NCBI RefSeq assembly: GCF_000799465.1 | Contig: NZ_JUGU01000001.1 | Coordinates: 1,984,001 to 2,048,000 of the forward strand | Length of the DNA: 64,000 nucleotides | Origin: Psychroserpens sp. Hel_I_66 | Lineage (GTDB): Bacteria > Bacteroidota > Bacteroidia > Flavobacteriales > Flavobacteriaceae | Direction: 5' to 3' | Shown: one piece after another, positions 17,017 to 25,995 of the stretch | How the letters are laid out: every line of letters begins with the position of its first letter | Position numbering within the stretch: the stretch's first letter is position 1 | Program-made: the position numbers and the translations under genes | The notes under the pieces: generated by a model | The model's input: the letters and a program-made list of their open reading frames with translations, nothing else | What the model was told of the DNA's origin: nothing | The model's database searches: none

Positions 17017-17039
17017 CGATATATTTTAAATAATCACTG

Positions 17040-17801
17040 TTATTGTTTTATAAAGCGTTTTGTTTGCGTTATGTCATCACTAGATACTCTTACGATATAA
17101 ACGCCAGTATTCCAATTACTAACATCAATAGACATAGATTGTAAACCGCTTAATTTTCTGTCAATGATTTTTTTACCTAGCATATCATACACTTTTAGTA
17201 CCGCGTTTTCTACACTACCCGGAATAGTTAAATTTAGATTCAACGATGCTGGATTAGGGGAGATATTAAATTTAGTCACTTCTTCAAAATTATCTACATT
17301 GAGCAATGTATCCCAAAATGTGACACCAATATCACTAGCTCCTCCAACAAATTCATAAGGAGGTGCTACGTTTATAAATGTTCCTGCTGTCCAAATGCCT
17401 TTAGATACAGCTACATTTTCTCTTCCATTGCCACCACTTCCCCATTGGGTGAAATCTAACATGTTTGCAGCTGTCCCAAACCCACCAGTCGGTAGATATA
17501 ATCCTAAATCTGCTGCTGAATCGTTTAAATAATTTGGAATAGATACTGTGAATTCTGCATTTGGAGCTAGGTTAAAAGATCCATTGACCAAAGTTGTTTG
17601 ACTTGATAATGTGCGATATCCAAATAGAGAACACAATCTATAATCACCAATATCTTGAGTTGTAGAACCAAAATTTTTAATGGTTACAGTATCTGCGGAA
17701 GGATCAACTTCAACGATTCTGTACTGCGCATTTGCATTTTGGAAAGAAAACCCAAAACATGCTATTAGTATTAAGATGTAGAATATGTAGTTTTTTTTCA
17801 T
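17040..17801 (-). CDS. Secreted protein with lamin-tail-like domain and T9SS sorting domain
   Basis: This 253-residue protein has a signal peptide (ending NANAQ near residue 26), a beta-rich domain of about 140 residues that opens like a lamin-tail domain (YRIVEVDPSADTVTIKNFG, then IGDYRLCS), and a C-terminal type A sorting domain in the last 75 residues (NISPNPAS, DMLGKKI, NWNTGVYIVRV, RFIKQ). It should pass to the periplasm by Sec and then leave through the type IX system, to be attached at the surface or released. The ligand or substrate is unknown. It has its own terminator. Confidence 0.87.
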   Translation of the reverse strand: MKKNYIFYILILIACFGFSFQNANAQYRIVEVDPSADTVTIKNFGSTTQDIGDYRLCSLFGYRTLSSQTTLVNGSFNLAPNAEFTVSIPNYLNDSAADLGLYLPTGGFGTAANMLDFTQWGSGGNGRENVAVSKGIWTAGTFINVAPPYEFVGGASDIGVTFWDTLLNVDNFEEVTKFNISPNPASLNLNLTIPGSVENAVLKVYDMLGKKIIDRKLSGLQSMSIDVSNWNTGVYIVRVSSDDITQTKRFIKQ

Positions 17802-17884
17802 AATATTGTGGTTGATTTGGTTAAGTTACTCACAATTTAGTGATTTAATCAATACGTATAACTTAAAAAGCATAAAATAAAAAA

Positions 17885-17914
17885 ACCCATTAATAAATTA
17901 TTAATGGGTTTTTT
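17885..17914 (-). terminator. Terminator of the T9SS cargo gene at 17931
   Basis: ACCCATTAAT pairs with ATTAATGGGT over a five-base loop, with T-runs on both strands. It lies just beyond the stop of the minus gene at 17931. Confidence 0.8.
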
Positions 17915-17930
17915 ATATTTTTTATTAGAT

Positions 17931-18809
17931 CTATTGCTTTACAAACCGCTTTGTAAGTGTTTGAGTATTTGTTGAAACTCTAACAAGATAAACACCTGTA
18001 TTCCATTTTGATACATCTATTGATGACGACAAACTATTCATTTGAGCAGAATACACCTTCTTACCTAAAACATCATAAACCGTAACATTGGCATTATCTA
18101 AGTTTGTAGATAAATTAATGTTCAATTTTGAAGTTGCTGGGTTCGGAGAAATTTCAAATTCATTTTTCAAAGCTAATTCTTGGGTACTTAATGTTGTTGA
18201 AGCTGTAATATTATCTACACCTAATGTAGCTTGAATTTCGTTAACATCACTACTCCAACCTGGAGACTCATTACTTAAAATACGTATTTGACTTATACTC
18301 GTCAATGCAGAAGATGCTGTAGAAGACCCACTTATTATTGTGAAATCTGAAGGAGAAATAGGAATAATAACTGAAGTCCAACCTGAGCCAGCAGATACTG
18401 GAACTGCATTGGTTGTACACATTTGTGTACCATTACCCTGAACAGCAATTCTCAAATTTAAATCATTAACCGAAACATTAACATCCATTTTTATAGCCAC
18501 AATACCCTGTGCTATATAATTTGAAGTCCATTGAGACGTATTACCTGCAAAATTACTGTTATAAAATAGCATTTTACCACCAGCTGCTTCGTCAACGCCA
18601 GTTGAAGAATATTGAAGAAAATTATCATCTGCACCATCTGGACCACCAGAAGAAATATTCATAGGTTGCATTGAAGGACCAGCTGCAGATCCAATTCTCC
18701 ACAATTGTGTTGTTCCATCTTCAAAATCGTCTACCTGCCCAGCAATTACCTGAGAGAGCCCAATCGCAGTGGTTAACAATAATGATAAAAAAAGTAATTT
18801 TGTTTTCAT
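17931..18809 (-). CDS. Secreted carbohydrate-binding-like protein with T9SS sorting domain
   Basis: The 292 residues start with a signal peptide (about 1-20), then a beta-sandwich domain of about 190 residues (DDFEDGTTQLW, SIDV and IRILSNESPGW segments) like the carbohydrate-binding or galactose-binding-like domains found in secreted Bacteroidota proteins, and end with a type A sorting domain (ISPNPATSKL, DVLGKKV, KWNTGVYLVRV, RFVKQ). The sorting domain closely resembles that of the neighbour at 17040. No catalytic domain is present, so it is a stand-alone binding protein or surface component. Ligand not inferable. Confidence 0.85.
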   Translation of the reverse strand: MKTKLLFLSLLLTTAIGLSQVIAGQVDDFEDGTTQLWRIGSAAGPSMQPMNISSGGPDGADDNFLQYSSTGVDEAAGGKMLFYNSNFAGNTSQWTSNYIAQGIVAIKMDVNVSVNDLNLRIAVQGNGTQMCTTNAVPVSAGSGWTSVIIPISPSDFTIISGSSTASSALTSISQIRILSNESPGWSSDVNEIQATLGVDNITASTTLSTQELALKNEFEISPNPATSKLNINLSTNLDNANVTVYDVLGKKVYSAQMNSLSSSIDVSKWNTGVYLVRVSTNTQTLTKRFVKQ

Positions 18810-18945
18810 AATCTATATTTTCGTTTGAAATCAAATGTTATATTGTTTTTATATCAACAATGATTCCAAATTAGTGATTTTTATATTTTATGTAAAAATA
18901 CTAATTCTCAAAGGATTATATTTAGTCGTTTATCGAATATTTAAC

Positions 18946-21798
18946 TTATTTGCTCAGGTACATTTTACGTCTAGAATACAAATTATAGAACTCATCATCC
19001 TTTAGACTATCAATAAACAAAATACTTTCTCCAGTACTTTTCATTTCTGGACCAAGCTTTTTATTGACGTTAGGAAATTTATTAAATGAAAATACTGGTT
19101 GCTTAATCGCATAACCGTCTAAATGCGGTTTAAAATCAAAATCCGTTACTTTTTTCTCGCCTAGCATCACTTTTGTCGCATAATTAACATAAGGCTCTCC
19201 ATATGCTTTTGCAATGAAAGGCACCGTACGAGAGGCTCTTGGATTGGCTTCTATAATATAAACCATATCGTCTTTTATAGCAAACTGTATATTGATTAGT
19301 CCAACCGTATTCAAGGCCAAAGCAATTTTTTTGGTATGGTCTTTTATTTGTTGCATGACAAATTCACCTAAATTAAATGGAGGTAACGTTGCGTTGCTAT
19401 CGCCAGAGTGAATACCGCATGGCTCAATATGCTCCATTATACCAATGATATAGACATTTTCACCATCACAAATAGCATCTGCCTCCGCCTCTATTGCGCC
19501 ATCAAGATAATGGTCCAACAACAATTTGTTTCCTGGCATTCTACGAAGTAAATCTACAACGTGCTCTTCAAGCTCCTCTTTATTGATTACAATTTTCATT
19601 CCTTGCCCTCCTAACACATACGAAGGTCTAACCAAAATTGGAAAATCTAAAACATCTGCAATTGCTGCTGCTTCGTCTGCTGTAGTAGCAATATCAAATT
19701 CTGGATAAGGAATATTATTTTCTTTTAAAAGATTTGAAAAACGCCCTCTATCCTCAGCCAGATCGAGAGATTGGTAAGTTGTACCAATAATTTTTATTCC
19801 GTAGCGATCTAATTTTTCTGCTAACTTAAGAGCAGTTTGACCGCCAAGTTGTACGATAACACCTTCTGGCTTTTCATGACGTATGATGTCATAAATATGC
19901 TCCCAAAACACGGGCTCGAAATAGAGTTTGTCTGCAATATCAAAATCGGTTGAAACTGTTTCTGGATTACAGTTGATCATTATGGTTTCGTAACCGCATT
20001 CCGAAGCTGCCAAAACGCCATGAACACAACAGTAGTCGAACTCAATACCTTGTCCAATTCTATTTGGGCCAGAGCCTAAAACGATAATTTTCTTTTTATC
20101 TGTAACGATACTTTCGTTGGCTGGATATTTTTTTCCTTCGGAAGTTTCCACCTCATTTTCAAAAGTAGAATAGTAATAAGGTGTTTGCGCTTTAAATTCC
20201 GCAGCACATGTATCCACCAATTTATAAACACGATTAATGCTGAGCTCATCACGTTTTTTATATACTTCACTTTCTAAACATTTAAGCATATGAGCAATTT
20301 GTCTGTCACCATATCCTTTTTGCTTAGCTTCTAATAATAAATCACGTTCAATCGTATCTATATTATATGTCGAAATTTCTTTTTCAAGCTCATGTAGCTC
20401 TTCATATTGCTTTAAGAACCACATATCGATTTTTGTAATCTCATGGATTCTACTTAATGGAATCCCCATTTGAATGGCATCATAAATAGCGAACACACGA
20501 TCCCAACTTGCATACGTTAGTTTATCTATAATTTGCTGGTAATCTTTGTATCCTTTCCCGTCTGCACCTAAACCATTACGCTTAATCTCAAGAGATTGCG
20601 TTGCTTTGTGAAGCGCTTCTTGAAACGAGCGCCCAATTGCCATAACTTCACCAACAGCTTTCATTTGAAGACCTAAAGTTCTATCTGAGCCTTCAAATTT
20701 ATCGAAATTCCAACGTGGGATTTTTACAACTACATAATCCAGAGTAGGCTCAAACAATGCTGATGTTGAACCCGTTATTTGGTTGTTCAACTCATCTAAA
20801 GTATAACCTAAAGCTAACTTTGCAGCTATTTTTGCGATTGGGTAACCTGTAGCTTTACTTGCTAAAGCAGATGAACGTGACACTCGCGGGTTTATCTCTA
20901 TTGCGATAATATCCTCTTTATCATCTGGACTTACTGCAAACTGCACATTACAACCTCCAGCAAAATCACCAATACTTCGCATCATATGAATTGCCATATC
21001 ACGCATTTTTTGTTGGGTCCTATCTGAAAGTGTCATTGCAGGAGCAACAGTAATTGAATCTCCTGTATGAATTCCCATAGGATCCATATTTTCAATGGTA
21101 CATATGATTACGACGTTATCATTTGAATCCCGTAATAATTCTAATTCATATTCTTTCCATCCTATGAGCGCTTTATCAATCATAACTTCGTGAATTGGGG
21201 AAATCTCTAATCCGCGAGTTAGTAGTTCATCAAAATCTTCTTCTTTATGAACTATTGCAGCGCCATCACCACCTAATGTAAATGAGGCTCTAATTACTAA
21301 TGGAAATCCAAATTCTTGAGCAATCTCTTTTCCTTTTAAATATGAAGTAGCAGTCGCTTGAGGCGCCATACCAATTCCTATTTTTAACATGAGCTCTCTA
21401 AATTTCTCTCTGTCTTCTGTTATATTAATAGCATCAATATCTACTCCTATAATGTCTACATTGAAATCTTTCCAAATGCCTTTTTCATCTGCCTCTATAC
21501 AAAGATTTAAAGCAGTTTGTCCTCCCATCGTAGGTAGAACAGCGTCAATTTGAGGATGTTCTTTTAATATTTTAATGATTGACTTTGTTGTTAATGGCAA
21601 CAAATACACATGGTCTGCCATAGTTGGGTCAGTCATGATTGTTGCTGGGTTTGAATTGATGAGTATGGTTTCAATTCCATCTTCGCGAAGTGATCGAAGC
21701 GCTTGAGTTCCAGAGTAATCAAATTCACAAGCTTGGCCAATAATTATAGGTCCAGAACCTATGATGAGAATAGATTTTAATTTGTCGTTCTTAGGCAT
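18946..21798 (-). CDS. carB: Carbamoyl-phosphate synthase large subunit, short form
   Basis: CarB makes carbamoyl phosphate from bicarbonate, ATP and ammonia delivered by CarA, for arginine and pyrimidine synthesis. Both ATP-grasp halves are present: the first near residues 130-340 and the second near 675-865, each with its own EINPRVSRSSA or EANPRASRTVP metal-binding segment. With 950 residues it is about 120 shorter than the E. coli enzyme because the C-terminal MGS-like allosteric domain is absent; the protein ends just after the second synthetase half (SRRKMYLSK). This short form is usual in Flavobacteriaceae. carA is not in the window. It follows rpmH by about 100 bases on the same strand, but a terminator lies between them. 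Confidence 0.97.
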   Translation of the reverse strand: MPKNDKLKSILIIGSGPIIIGQACEFDYSGTQALRSLREDGIETILINSNPATIMTDPTMADHVYLLPLTTKSIIKILKEHPQIDAVLPTMGGQTALNLCIEADEKGIWKDFNVDIIGVDIDAINITEDREKFRELMLKIGIGMAPQATATSYLKGKEIAQEFGFPLVIRASFTLGGDGAAIVHKEEDFDELLTRGLEISPIHEVMIDKALIGWKEYELELLRDSNDNVVIICTIENMDPMGIHTGDSITVAPAMTLSDRTQQKMRDMAIHMMRSIGDFAGGCNVQFAVSPDDKEDIIAIEINPRVSRSSALASKATGYPIAKIAAKLALGYTLDELNNQITGSTSALFEPTLDYVVVKIPRWNFDKFEGSDRTLGLQMKAVGEVMAIGRSFQEALHKATQSLEIKRNGLGADGKGYKDYQQIIDKLTYASWDRVFAIYDAIQMGIPLSRIHEITKIDMWFLKQYEELHELEKEISTYNIDTIERDLLLEAKQKGYGDRQIAHMLKCLESEVYKKRDELSINRVYKLVDTCAAEFKAQTPYYYSTFENEVETSEGKKYPANESIVTDKKKIIVLGSGPNRIGQGIEFDYCCVHGVLAASECGYETIMINCNPETVSTDFDIADKLYFEPVFWEHIYDIIRHEKPEGVIVQLGGQTALKLAEKLDRYGIKIIGTTYQSLDLAEDRGRFSNLLKENNIPYPEFDIATTADEAAAIADVLDFPILVRPSYVLGGQGMKIVINKEELEEHVVDLLRRMPGNKLLLDHYLDGAIEAEADAICDGENVYIIGIMEHIEPCGIHSGDSNATLPPFNLGEFVMQQIKDHTKKIALALNTVGLINIQFAIKDDMVYIIEANPRASRTVPFIAKAYGEPYVNYATKVMLGEKKVTDFDFKPHLDGYAIKQPVFSFNKFPNVNKKLGPEMKSTGESILFIDSLKDDEFYNLYSRRKMYLSK

Positions 21799-21848
21799 TT
21801 CTATACAATTTTTCTGAGTTCAAAAATAGGTAACTATTAGATACAAAA

Positions 21849-21876
21849 AAAGGTGTTACACCTAAGTAACACCTTT
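21849..21876 (-). terminator. Terminator of rpmH
   Basis: AAAGGTGTTAC pairs with GTAACACCTTT over a six-base loop and is followed by a T-run on the minus strand. It sits 24 bases beyond the rpmH stop and 50 bases before carB. Confidence 0.8.
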
Positions 21877-21899
21877 AAAATATTAACAATTGTTAATCA

Positions 21900-22061
21900 T
21901 TATCTTTTATGTCTAGTTTCAGTTGATACAGACAATTTCTTTCTTCCTTTAGCTCTTCTACGTGCTAAAACTTTTCTTCCGTTTACAGAAGCCATTCTTT
22001 CTCTAAAACCGTGTTTATTTCTTCTTTTTCTCTTGGACGGTTGAAACGTTCTTTTTGGCAT
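21900..22061 (-). CDS. rpmH: 50S ribosomal protein L34
   Basis: The reading frame on the minus strand codes for 53 residues ([19 protein letters not shown], then [20 protein letters not shown] and a short basic end). This is a complete bacterial L34, a small basic protein of the large ribosomal subunit. The ATG follows a clear Bacteroidota promoter by about 65 bases and a terminator follows the stop, so it is transcribed alone or with leak-through into carB. An antisense open frame of 63 codons over the same bases is a shadow. Confidence 0.97.
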   Translation of the reverse strand: MPKRTFQPSKRKRRNKHGFRERMASVNGRKVLARRRAKGRKKLSVSTETRHKR

Positions 22062-22126
22062 TGTCTTATATTTTTAAAAAACTAATATCTTTTTCTATTG
22101 CTTCGAGCTGTTCTCAAAACTGCGTG

Positions 22127-22156
22127 CAAATATACAAAGAGTTTTTACTTTGCCAA
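22127..22156 (-). promoter_or_regulatory. Promoter of rpmH
   Basis: On the minus strand a -33 TTG (22154-22156) is followed after 19 bases by the -7 box TATATTTG (22127-22134). This is a full match to the Bacteroidota consensus TTG-N19-TAnnTTTG. Confidence 0.8.
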
Positions 22157-22259
22157 AAGTAAATTTAAAAATTATTTTCCATTATTTATATCCTTTTAAT
22201 AACTAGCTAGAAATTGCCAAAAAATTAGTTTCTTTGTGAACCGAAAATTCAAGATAAAA

Positions 22260-23159
22260 ATGAAGTCTGTTTTTAAAAAATTATTAGTTGCTTTAATAGC
22301 TACAAGTAGCTTGGCATTTGCACAAACTAAGTTAGAATATAATCTCAGCTCTGGTGACAAGTTTAAGGTTTTACAGGTTGCCAATCAAGATATAGTTCAA
22401 GACATGAATGGACAAAAGCATGAAATGAAAAACGTGCTTGAAGGTGACTTCACCTTTATTGTTGAAGATGTAAATGATAGCCTATACTCTATAAAATTCA
22501 AATTTGATAGGTTTAAAATGGTATCTACGTCAAACCTTATTGGGGAAATAATGTCTGTGAATACAAACGATACTATAGCAGAAGATGATATTGAAGGTAA
22601 AATATTTTCACAATTGATTAAAACAGACCTCTATATGGAAATGTATAAATCTGGAAAAATCAAATCTGTACAGGGATCTGAAGAATTAATTTCTAAAATG
22701 GTAAATGCAGTTGGAAATTTAGATGAACTTACCAAAGATGTTATGAAGGAAAGTATGAAAGGTGAGTTTAGTAACGAAAGTCTAGCCAAGAGTTTTGAAC
22801 AAATGACGTTTATATATTCAAATGAAAAAGTGAATATTGGTGATTCATGGACCAATACTTTTGAAGGCGATTTATCATCTACTAATATTTGGACTTTAGA
22901 AGGCATTACTAATGACACAGTTTCCATTAGAGGGAACAGTAAAGTTCTATTTGTAAATTTAGATAAGGATGTTGAAATGAATCTTAATGGAGATATGACA
23001 TCCAACCTATTGACTTCAAAAGAAACTGGATTTGTCAATAGTATGATCACAAAATCTAAGGTTGAAGGACATTCTATCATGCATAATATGAATGATTTAA
23101 AAGTACCAACCACTATAGAATCTAATGTAACTTATAAAATAAAAAAACATGTTCAATAA
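22260..23159 (+). CDS. Secreted protein of unknown function (DUF6263-like)
   Basis: From ATG 22260 the protein has 299 residues, with a signal peptide ending SSLAFAQ near residue 21. The rest is a beta-rich domain with the opening YNLSSGDKFKVLQVANQDI and long alternating strands, resembling DUF6263 proteins of Bacteroidota. No catalytic motif is visible. A GTG start 24 bases upstream would add charged residues ahead of the signal and is less likely. It overlaps the next gene by 11 bases, so the two are translated together. Confidence 0.75.
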   Translation: MKSVFKKLLVALIATSSLAFAQTKLEYNLSSGDKFKVLQVANQDIVQDMNGQKHEMKNVLEGDFTFIVEDVNDSLYSIKFKFDRFKMVSTSNLIGEIMSVNTNDTIAEDDIEGKIFSQLIKTDLYMEMYKSGKIKSVQGSEELISKMVNAVGNLDELTKDVMKESMKGEFSNESLAKSFEQMTFIYSNEKVNIGDSWTNTFEGDLSSTNIWTLEGITNDTVSIRGNSKVLFVNLDKDVEMNLNGDMTSNLLTSKETGFVNSMITKSKVEGHSIMHNMNDLKVPTTIESNVTYKIKKHVQ

Positions 23160-23709
23160 AAATTTTAAACTTGTTATAGCTGGACTAATAATAGCTTATG
23201 CAATTTATGAATTTACTGAAGGTTTTATCGGTAATGGGATTATGTACATTCTATTATCCCTTATTTTCATTTTCCTTTATTTCAAAAATGAATTTATTTT
23301 ACTTGCCTTTTTAAAGCTAAGAAAACAGGATTTTGAAGGCGCAAAAAACTGGTTAAATAAAATTAAAAATCCTTCAACCGCTTTAGTGAGAAAGCAAGAA
23401 GGTTATTATAATTATCTTCATGGTGTTATGGTTTCTCAAACCAATATGAATGAAGCAGAGAAATACTTCAAAAAAGCTCTTGATCTAGGCCTATCTATGG
23501 ATCATGACGTCGCAATGGCAAAATTAAATATGGCAGGTATTGCTTTTAGCAAAAGAAGACCGCTTGAGGCCAAAAAGCTTTTGAATGAAGCCGAAAAACT
23601 AGACAAAAGAGGGATTTTGAACGAGCAAATTAAGATGATGAAAGATGGTATGAAAAAATCTCAGGGCCCAAAACAACACTACGGAAATCGCAATATGAGA
23701 CGTCGCTAG
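23149..23709 (+). CDS. Membrane-anchored TPR-like protein
   Basis: This 186-residue protein has two N-terminal membrane helices (about 8-20 and 28-45) and then a cytoplasmic helical domain with repeats of tetratricopeptide type (for example YNYLHGVMVSQTNMNEAEKYF and AKLNMAGIAFSKRRPLEA). The C-terminal end is basic (GNRNMRRR). The start overlaps the end of the secreted protein gene at 22260 by 11 bases, which suggests translational coupling. It may act as a scaffold; partner unknown. Confidence 0.75.
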   Translation: MFNKNFKLVIAGLIIAYAIYEFTEGFIGNGIMYILLSLIFIFLYFKNEFILLAFLKLRKQDFEGAKNWLNKIKNPSTALVRKQEGYYNYLHGVMVSQTNMNEAEKYFKKALDLGLSMDHDVAMAKLNMAGIAFSKRRPLEAKKLLNEAEKLDKRGILNEQIKMMKDGMKKSQGPKQHYGNRNMRRR

Positions 23710-23853
23710 TAACTTTTTTAACTTTCATTTTGACGGTAATTTGTTCATTTTTAATGTTTTCACGTATTAAAATTGGTCATTTGACGATTTTTTTAGGACA
23801 TACATTACTCATAGAATTAAATTTGTTTTGTAATTAACCTACAAAAATTAGAC

Positions 23854-24540
23854 ATGAGGGTATATTTAAATATACTTATGTTTGGTTGTATGTTTATAGC
23901 GTTCCCTCAACAGCAAAAAATATACTTTGATTCTCAAATCTCCAAACATTTAAAAACGTATAAAGCTAAATCTGACATGGCCATTCAAAATGGTGATAAA
24001 GAATATGCTGAGCTTCTCTTCGATTCTCTTTTTAATTCACATTTAAAGAATAGTTTTATTAGAGATTTTTCTCTTAAGAAGGTTAAAGGTGGTAAGTTTC
24101 AAACTACGAATATTGATAAGCCATTTCTTTTAATCACTAAATCTTCATGGGAGCAGATTAAACCTGAAGAAATTATTGAGATCAATAAAATGTCTAGAAT
24201 GTACAAGGGACAAATAGATATTATTATCTTATTTTGGGACTCTAAAGACAAAGCAAGGTCAATCTCTAAAGATTATAGTTCAAATGTCATTCTTACTTAT
24301 ATCGATGAAAGAGATAATAATGCCAATCATATTATAAAACCTTTTAAACATTCTTTTGGTGCACCTGCGTGTTTCTTTTTTTCCGAAGAAAAACAACTTC
24401 TGAAAATTGAAAAAAAGTTCACAATTTCTTATGACAATACAAGATCTGAAGTTGCCTTAAATAAAATTCATGAAAAGATCAAATGGATGCTATTTAAGGA
24501 TGAGCCTCCACGTATTGGCTTTATTTCTACTATTAAATAA
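23854..24540 (+). CDS. Thioredoxin-like (TlpA-type) protein lacking catalytic cysteines
   Basis: The 228 residues include a signal peptide (about 1-18) and then a domain with the order of a TlpA/AhpC-type thioredoxin fold: FSLKKVKGGKFQ, PFLLITKSSWEQIK at the place where the CxxC helix would be, a long helix, IDIIILFWDSKD, and GAPACFFFSEEK, which fits the cis-proline strand. The CxxC pair is replaced by residues KSSWEQ, so no disulfide exchange is expected. Fold assignment is an inference from pattern; function unknown. It stands alone between two transcription units and converges on the cardiolipin synthase gene with no gap. Confidence 0.6.
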   Translation: MRVYLNILMFGCMFIAFPQQQKIYFDSQISKHLKTYKAKSDMAIQNGDKEYAELLFDSLFNSHLKNSFIRDFSLKKVKGGKFQTTNIDKPFLLITKSSWEQIKPEEIIEINKMSRMYKGQIDIIILFWDSKDKARSISKDYSSNVILTYIDERDNNANHIIKPFKHSFGAPACFFFSEEKQLLKIEKKFTISYDNTRSEVALNKIHEKIKWMLFKDEPPRIGFISTIK

Positions 24541-25995
24541 TTAAAGTAATGGAGCCCATAGCCTACTAAAAGATTCCTTGAATTTACAAAATTTAGAGCG
24601 TTCAACCCACCTATCATATTCAATAGATTCACAGTCCTCCAAATCATTTAAGAATATGTTTTTTAACTCTATACTTTTCTCTTTATGATAGATTAGGGCA
24701 TTAATTTCAAAGTTAATGTTAAAACTACGGTTGTCCATATTGCACGTACCTATAGTGCTAAACATATCGTCAACCACCATTGTTTTGGCATGAACAAAAC
24801 CTTTTGTATATAGATAAACTTTTACACCAGCCTCAAGTAATGGCTCCAGATAAGAACTTGTTGCGTGCTTGGCAACCCAAGAATCTGATTCTTTTGGTGT
24901 GATGATCCTGACATCTACTCCTATTCTTGAAGCTATTTGCAAAGCTGTTACGATTTGATCATTTGGAATAAAGTAAGGAGTTGTTAGATACACGTACTTT
25001 TCGGCGTTATTGATAGCTGTCAATATGGCCTCCATAATGTTTGCCCAGTCTGTGTCTGGACCACTAGCTGCAATTTGAACAGGAATTTCGTCATCACATT
25101 CAATTTCAGGGAAATAAGCTTCCTTTATATCTATTTCTTCTTCGGTAACAAAATCCCAAGTTGTTAAAAAATGAAATTGTAAAACCTTTACTGCTTCTCC
25201 ATGAATTCTTAAATGTGTATCTCTCCAATAAAAATCAGAATCATCATAATTCACGTAATAATCTGATATATTGATACCTCCAACGTATCCAATTTCACCA
25301 TCAATAATAGCTATTTTGCGATGGTTTCTGTAATTGGATTTTCCTGTGAGACTTGAAAATAAAACTGGCATGAATGCATGATGCTCTATACCACTTTCAT
25401 CTATTTTATGTTTCATTTTTGATGAAATTTTACTTCCAACGTCATCATAGATTAATTTTACCTCTAAGCCTTCTTTTGCTTTAGAACAAAGGATGTCTAA
25501 AAACTCTGATCCAATTTTGTCATCTTTAATGACATAATATTCAATATGAATATAATTTTTAGCATCTCGTAAATCTTTAAATAAACGTTCAAATTTTAAT
25601 TTACCGTTCACTAAAATATCAACTTTGTTCTTAAGTGTCAATGGCGATTTATCACTGGTTTTCAAAAGTTTGACCAGCTTTATTTTGTCATCTAAAGATT
25701 TGTTTAATTTTTCGAGATCCTGTTCTTTAACTCTCAAATTTTTTCCAACAGATTTAATAACGCTGGTATTTGAAATATCCTTTCTATTAAAGAGTTTGGT
25801 TTTTCTGTATTCTTGACCAAACATATAATAAACAAACAACCCAAAAAACGGAACAAAGACCAAAACCATTATATAGGATAGGGTTTTGGTCGGATTTAGA
25901 TTTTTAAAAAATATGGTAACAACTGCAGCTAATGCTAGCAAATAGTTGATAACAATTAAAATAACCCATACATTATTTCCTAAAAAATCAAACAC
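24541..25995 (-). CDS. cls: Cardiolipin synthase (phospholipase D family)
   Basis: The protein has 484 residues: two N-terminal membrane helices (about 9-29 and 38-58) and two phospholipase D domains, each with an HKD motif, His225-Lys227-Asp232 (HRKIAIID) and His402-Lys404-Asp409 (HAKTMVVD). This is the ClsA type, which joins two phosphatidylglycerols to make cardiolipin at the inner membrane. The start is GTG at 25993-25995, which directly abuts the stop codon of the lytic transglycosylase gene, so translation is probably coupled. Length and motif order are normal. Confidence 0.95.
   Translation of the reverse strand: MFDFLGNNVWVILIVINYLLALAAVVTIFFKNLNPTKTLSYIMVLVFVPFFGLFVYYMFGQEYRKTKLFNRKDISNTSVIKSVGKNLRVKEQDLEKLNKSLDDKIKLVKLLKTSDKSPLTLKNKVDILVNGKLKFERLFKDLRDAKNYIHIEYYVIKDDKIGSEFLDILCSKAKEGLEVKLIYDDVGSKISSKMKHKIDESGIEHHAFMPVLFSSLTGKSNYRNHRKIAIIDGEIGYVGGINISDYYVNYDDSDFYWRDTHLRIHGEAVKVLQFHFLTTWDFVTEEEIDIKEAYFPEIECDDEIPVQIAASGPDTDWANIMEAILTAINNAEKYVYLTTPYFIPNDQIVTALQIASRIGVDVRIITPKESDSWVAKHATSSYLEPLLEAGVKVYLYTKGFVHAKTMVVDDMFSTIGTCNMDNRSFNINFEINALIYHKEKSIELKNIFLNDLEDCESIEYDRWVERSKFCKFKESFSRLWAPLL

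Noticed and set aside
21853..22044. A 63-codon plus-strand frame
   Set aside because: It lies antisense to rpmH, whose protein is unmistakable. Shadow frame.
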